Source: Kineosporiaceae bacterium
GTDB taxonomy: Bacteria > Actinomycetota > Actinomycetes > Actinomycetales > Kineosporiaceae
Reading direction: 5' to 3'
DNA length: 64,000 bases
Assembly: GCA_016713225.1 (NCBI GenBank)
Contig: JADJPO010000001.1
Coordinates: 62,001-126,000, forward strand
The notes under the pieces are model-generated. The model did no database searches. It was not told the origin of the DNA and saw nothing but the letters and a program-made list of their open reading frames with translations. This document shows, one piece after another, positions 62,754-64,000 of the stretch; within the stretch, counting starts at the first letter, position 1, and every line of letters begins with the position of its first letter. The translations under genes and the position numbers were made by a program.

Positions 62754-63080
62754 TCAGCTGATCCAGGCCTCGAGCTCCTGCAACAGCTTCGGCTTCGGCT
62801 TCGCACCGATGATGGTCTTGACGAGCTCGCCGCCCGCGAACACTGCGACGGTCGGGATCGACGTCACCTGGTAGCGATTCACGACCACGTGGTTCTCGTC
62901 GGTGTTCACCTTGACGACCGTGATCTTGTCGCTGTGCGCCGCGGAGATCTCGTCCAAGATCGGGGCGATCTGGCGGCAAGGGCCGCACCACGGCGCCCAG
63001 AAGTCGACCACAACGGGCTTGTCGCTACCCAGCACCTCCGCATCGAAGGTGGCATCGGTGACTGCGTGGCTGGCGGACAT
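62754..63080 (-). CDS. trxA: Thioredoxin
   Basis: 108 residues from the ATG at 63080 (AGGAG upstream); a 13-codon upstream extension is rejected. Active site WAPWCGPC, then VKVNTDENHVVVNRYQVTSIPTVAVF with the cis-Pro loop. It is the general disulphide reductant and electron donor; it ends with LLQELEAWIS. Confidence 0.97.
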   Translation of the reverse strand: MSASHAVTDATFDAEVLGSDKPVVVDFWAPWCGPCRQIAPILDEISAAHSDKITVVKVNTDENHVVVNRYQVTSIPTVAVFAGGELVKTIIGAKPKPKLLQELEAWIS

Positions 63081-63181
63081 GGGTTCTCCTCTGGGCGTCG
63101 TCCGTGCGTTCGGCTTCATCTGGTCGTGCGTGCCGCCGTCCGTCCGACGCAGCGGCAGAGATCAATCGGTGGCGAGATCGT

Positions 63182-64000
63182 TCAGGACACGGCAGCCAGT
63201 GCGGCCGCCTCGCCCGAGCCCGCCGCGTCGTCCAGGCCGGCGAGGTAACGCTCGGCGTCCAGGGCGGCCGAACAGCCCGACCCAGCGGCCGTGATCGCCT
63301 GGCGGTAGGTGTGGTCCACGACGTCCCCGCAGGCGAACACCCCGGGCAGCGAGGTCAGCGTGGTGCGGCCGCGCACCGCGATGTAGCCCGCGTCGTCCAG
63401 CTCGAGCTGGTTCTGGATCAACTCGACTCGGGGGTCGTGCCCGATGGCCACGAAGACGCCGGTCACCTCGAGATCGTGCTCCTCGCCGGTGGTCACGTCG
63501 CGCACCCGCAACCCGGTCACCTTGTCGGTGCCGAGGACGTCGACCACCTCGGTGTTCCACCGGAACGACAGTTTGGGATCGGCGAAGGCACGCGCCTGCA
63601 TGATCTTCGAGGCCCGCAGCGCGTCGCGTCGGTGGATCAGGGTCACGGTGTCGGCGAAACGGGTGAGGAAGGTGGCCTCCTCGACCGCCGAGTCACCGCC
63701 GCCCACGACCACGATGTGCTGGTTGCGGAAGAAGAACCCGTCGCACGTGGCACACCAGCTGACGCCGTGGCCCGACAGGCGCTTCTCGTTCGGCAACCCC
63801 AGTTCGCGATAGGCCGACCCCGTCGCGAGGATGACGGCCCGAGCCCGGTGGGTCACGACGCCCACACCGGAGTCGGCGGGGACGTCGACCTCCTTGATCG
63901 CGCCGTCCAGCCGCAGCGCCACCACGTCGTTCGTCACCAACTCGGCCCCGAACCGTTCGGCCTGGTCTCGCAGGTTGGTCATCAGGTCGGGACCCATGAT
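63182..64000 (-). CDS. trxB: Thioredoxin reductase (3' part; start outside window)
   Basis: About 272 residues are visible; the FAD-binding N-terminus is beyond the right edge. The redox motif is GVSWCATCDGFFF, the NADPH site is IVVVGGGDSAVEEATFL with IHRRDALRASKIMQ, and GVFACGDVVDHTYRQAITAAGSG is the C-terminal FAD contact. It reduces TrxA with NADPH. It lies 101 bp before trxA in the direction of transcription. Confidence 0.96.
   Translation of the reverse strand: MMGPDLMTNLRDQAERFGAELVTNDVVALRLDGAIKEVDVPADSGVGVVTHRARAVILATGSAYRELGLPNEKRLSGHGVSWCATCDGFFFRNQHIVVVGGGDSAVEEATFLTRFADTVTLIHRRDALRASKIMQARAFADPKLSFRWNTEVVDVLGTDKVTGLRVRDVTTGEEHDLEVTGVFVAIGHDPRVELIQNQLELDDAGYIAVRGRTTLTSLPGVFACGDVVDHTYRQAITAAGSGCSAALDAERYLAGLDDAAGSGEAAALAAVS

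Overview
This is a very GC-rich actinobacterial chromosome segment that spans the replication origin. The core order (right to left: trxB, trxA, GNAT, parB, parA, rsmG, jag, yidC, yidD, rnpA, rpmH, then dnaA, dnaN, gnd, recF, DUF721, gyrB, gyrA, DUF3566, tRNA-Ile) is the classical Actinomycetes oriC neighbourhood. GTG and TTG starts, a DUF3566 gene after gyrA, a gnd gene between dnaN and recF and VSRET-type parS sites all fit. Kineosporia-like relatives are possible, but the genus cannot be fixed from the sequence.

Region 1 (1-7.2 kb, minus strand): a probable redox operon. It holds a secreted acidic-tailed protein, a sensor kinase, an OmpR-type regulator, a second acidic-tailed protein broken by a 74-bp duplication, a coiled-coil/Pro-rich membrane protein, ApbE flavin transferase and the start of a membrane protein. 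Two matching perfect palindromes sit about 40 bp upstream of the two acidic-tail genes. A membrane-anchored GH26-like glycosidase follows. Region 2 (7.5-12.5 kb): cytosine methyltransferase, histone-like protein, Vsr endonuclease, CinA, VapBC and a DUF427 protein.

Region 3 (12.5-27.9 kb) is the most interesting part. It is an FxSxx-COOH radical-SAM peptide (cyclophane RiPP) locus with two tandem precursor genes, a radical SAM/SPASM maturase, a separate HExxH enzyme, an AAC(3)-like acetyltransferase and two very small ORFs. Three large STAND ATPases accompany it: two NB-ARC/TPR proteins and one DUF4062-NB-ARC-WD40 protein. Maturation enzymes, probable peptide products and signal-transduction NTPases are packed together, so a peptide-signalling or defence role is the leading inference. 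Region 4 (27.9-33.2 kb): HAD phosphatase, GAF-GAF-PP2C-ATPase regulator, lipoprotein, YefM-YoeB, tRNA-Ile and an anchored protein.

Region 5 (33.3-50.9 kb): the replication and ribosome/secretion core. oriC is best placed at 44138-45089, with DnaA boxes there and also upstream of dnaA and gyrB. Region 6 (50.9-57.1 kb): an unusual, gene-poor 6.3-kb stretch between rsmG and parA. It contains parS sites, an inverted 114-bp copy of part of yidC, an IS3 orfA relic, a prenyltransferase/squalene-oxidase-like gene flanked by a 33-bp repeat, and a sigma-like HTH gene. Region 7 (57.1-64 kb): ParA with a roughly 690-residue disordered acidic extension, ParB, a VOC protein, a small membrane protein coupled to a GNAT, thioredoxin and truncated thioredoxin reductase.
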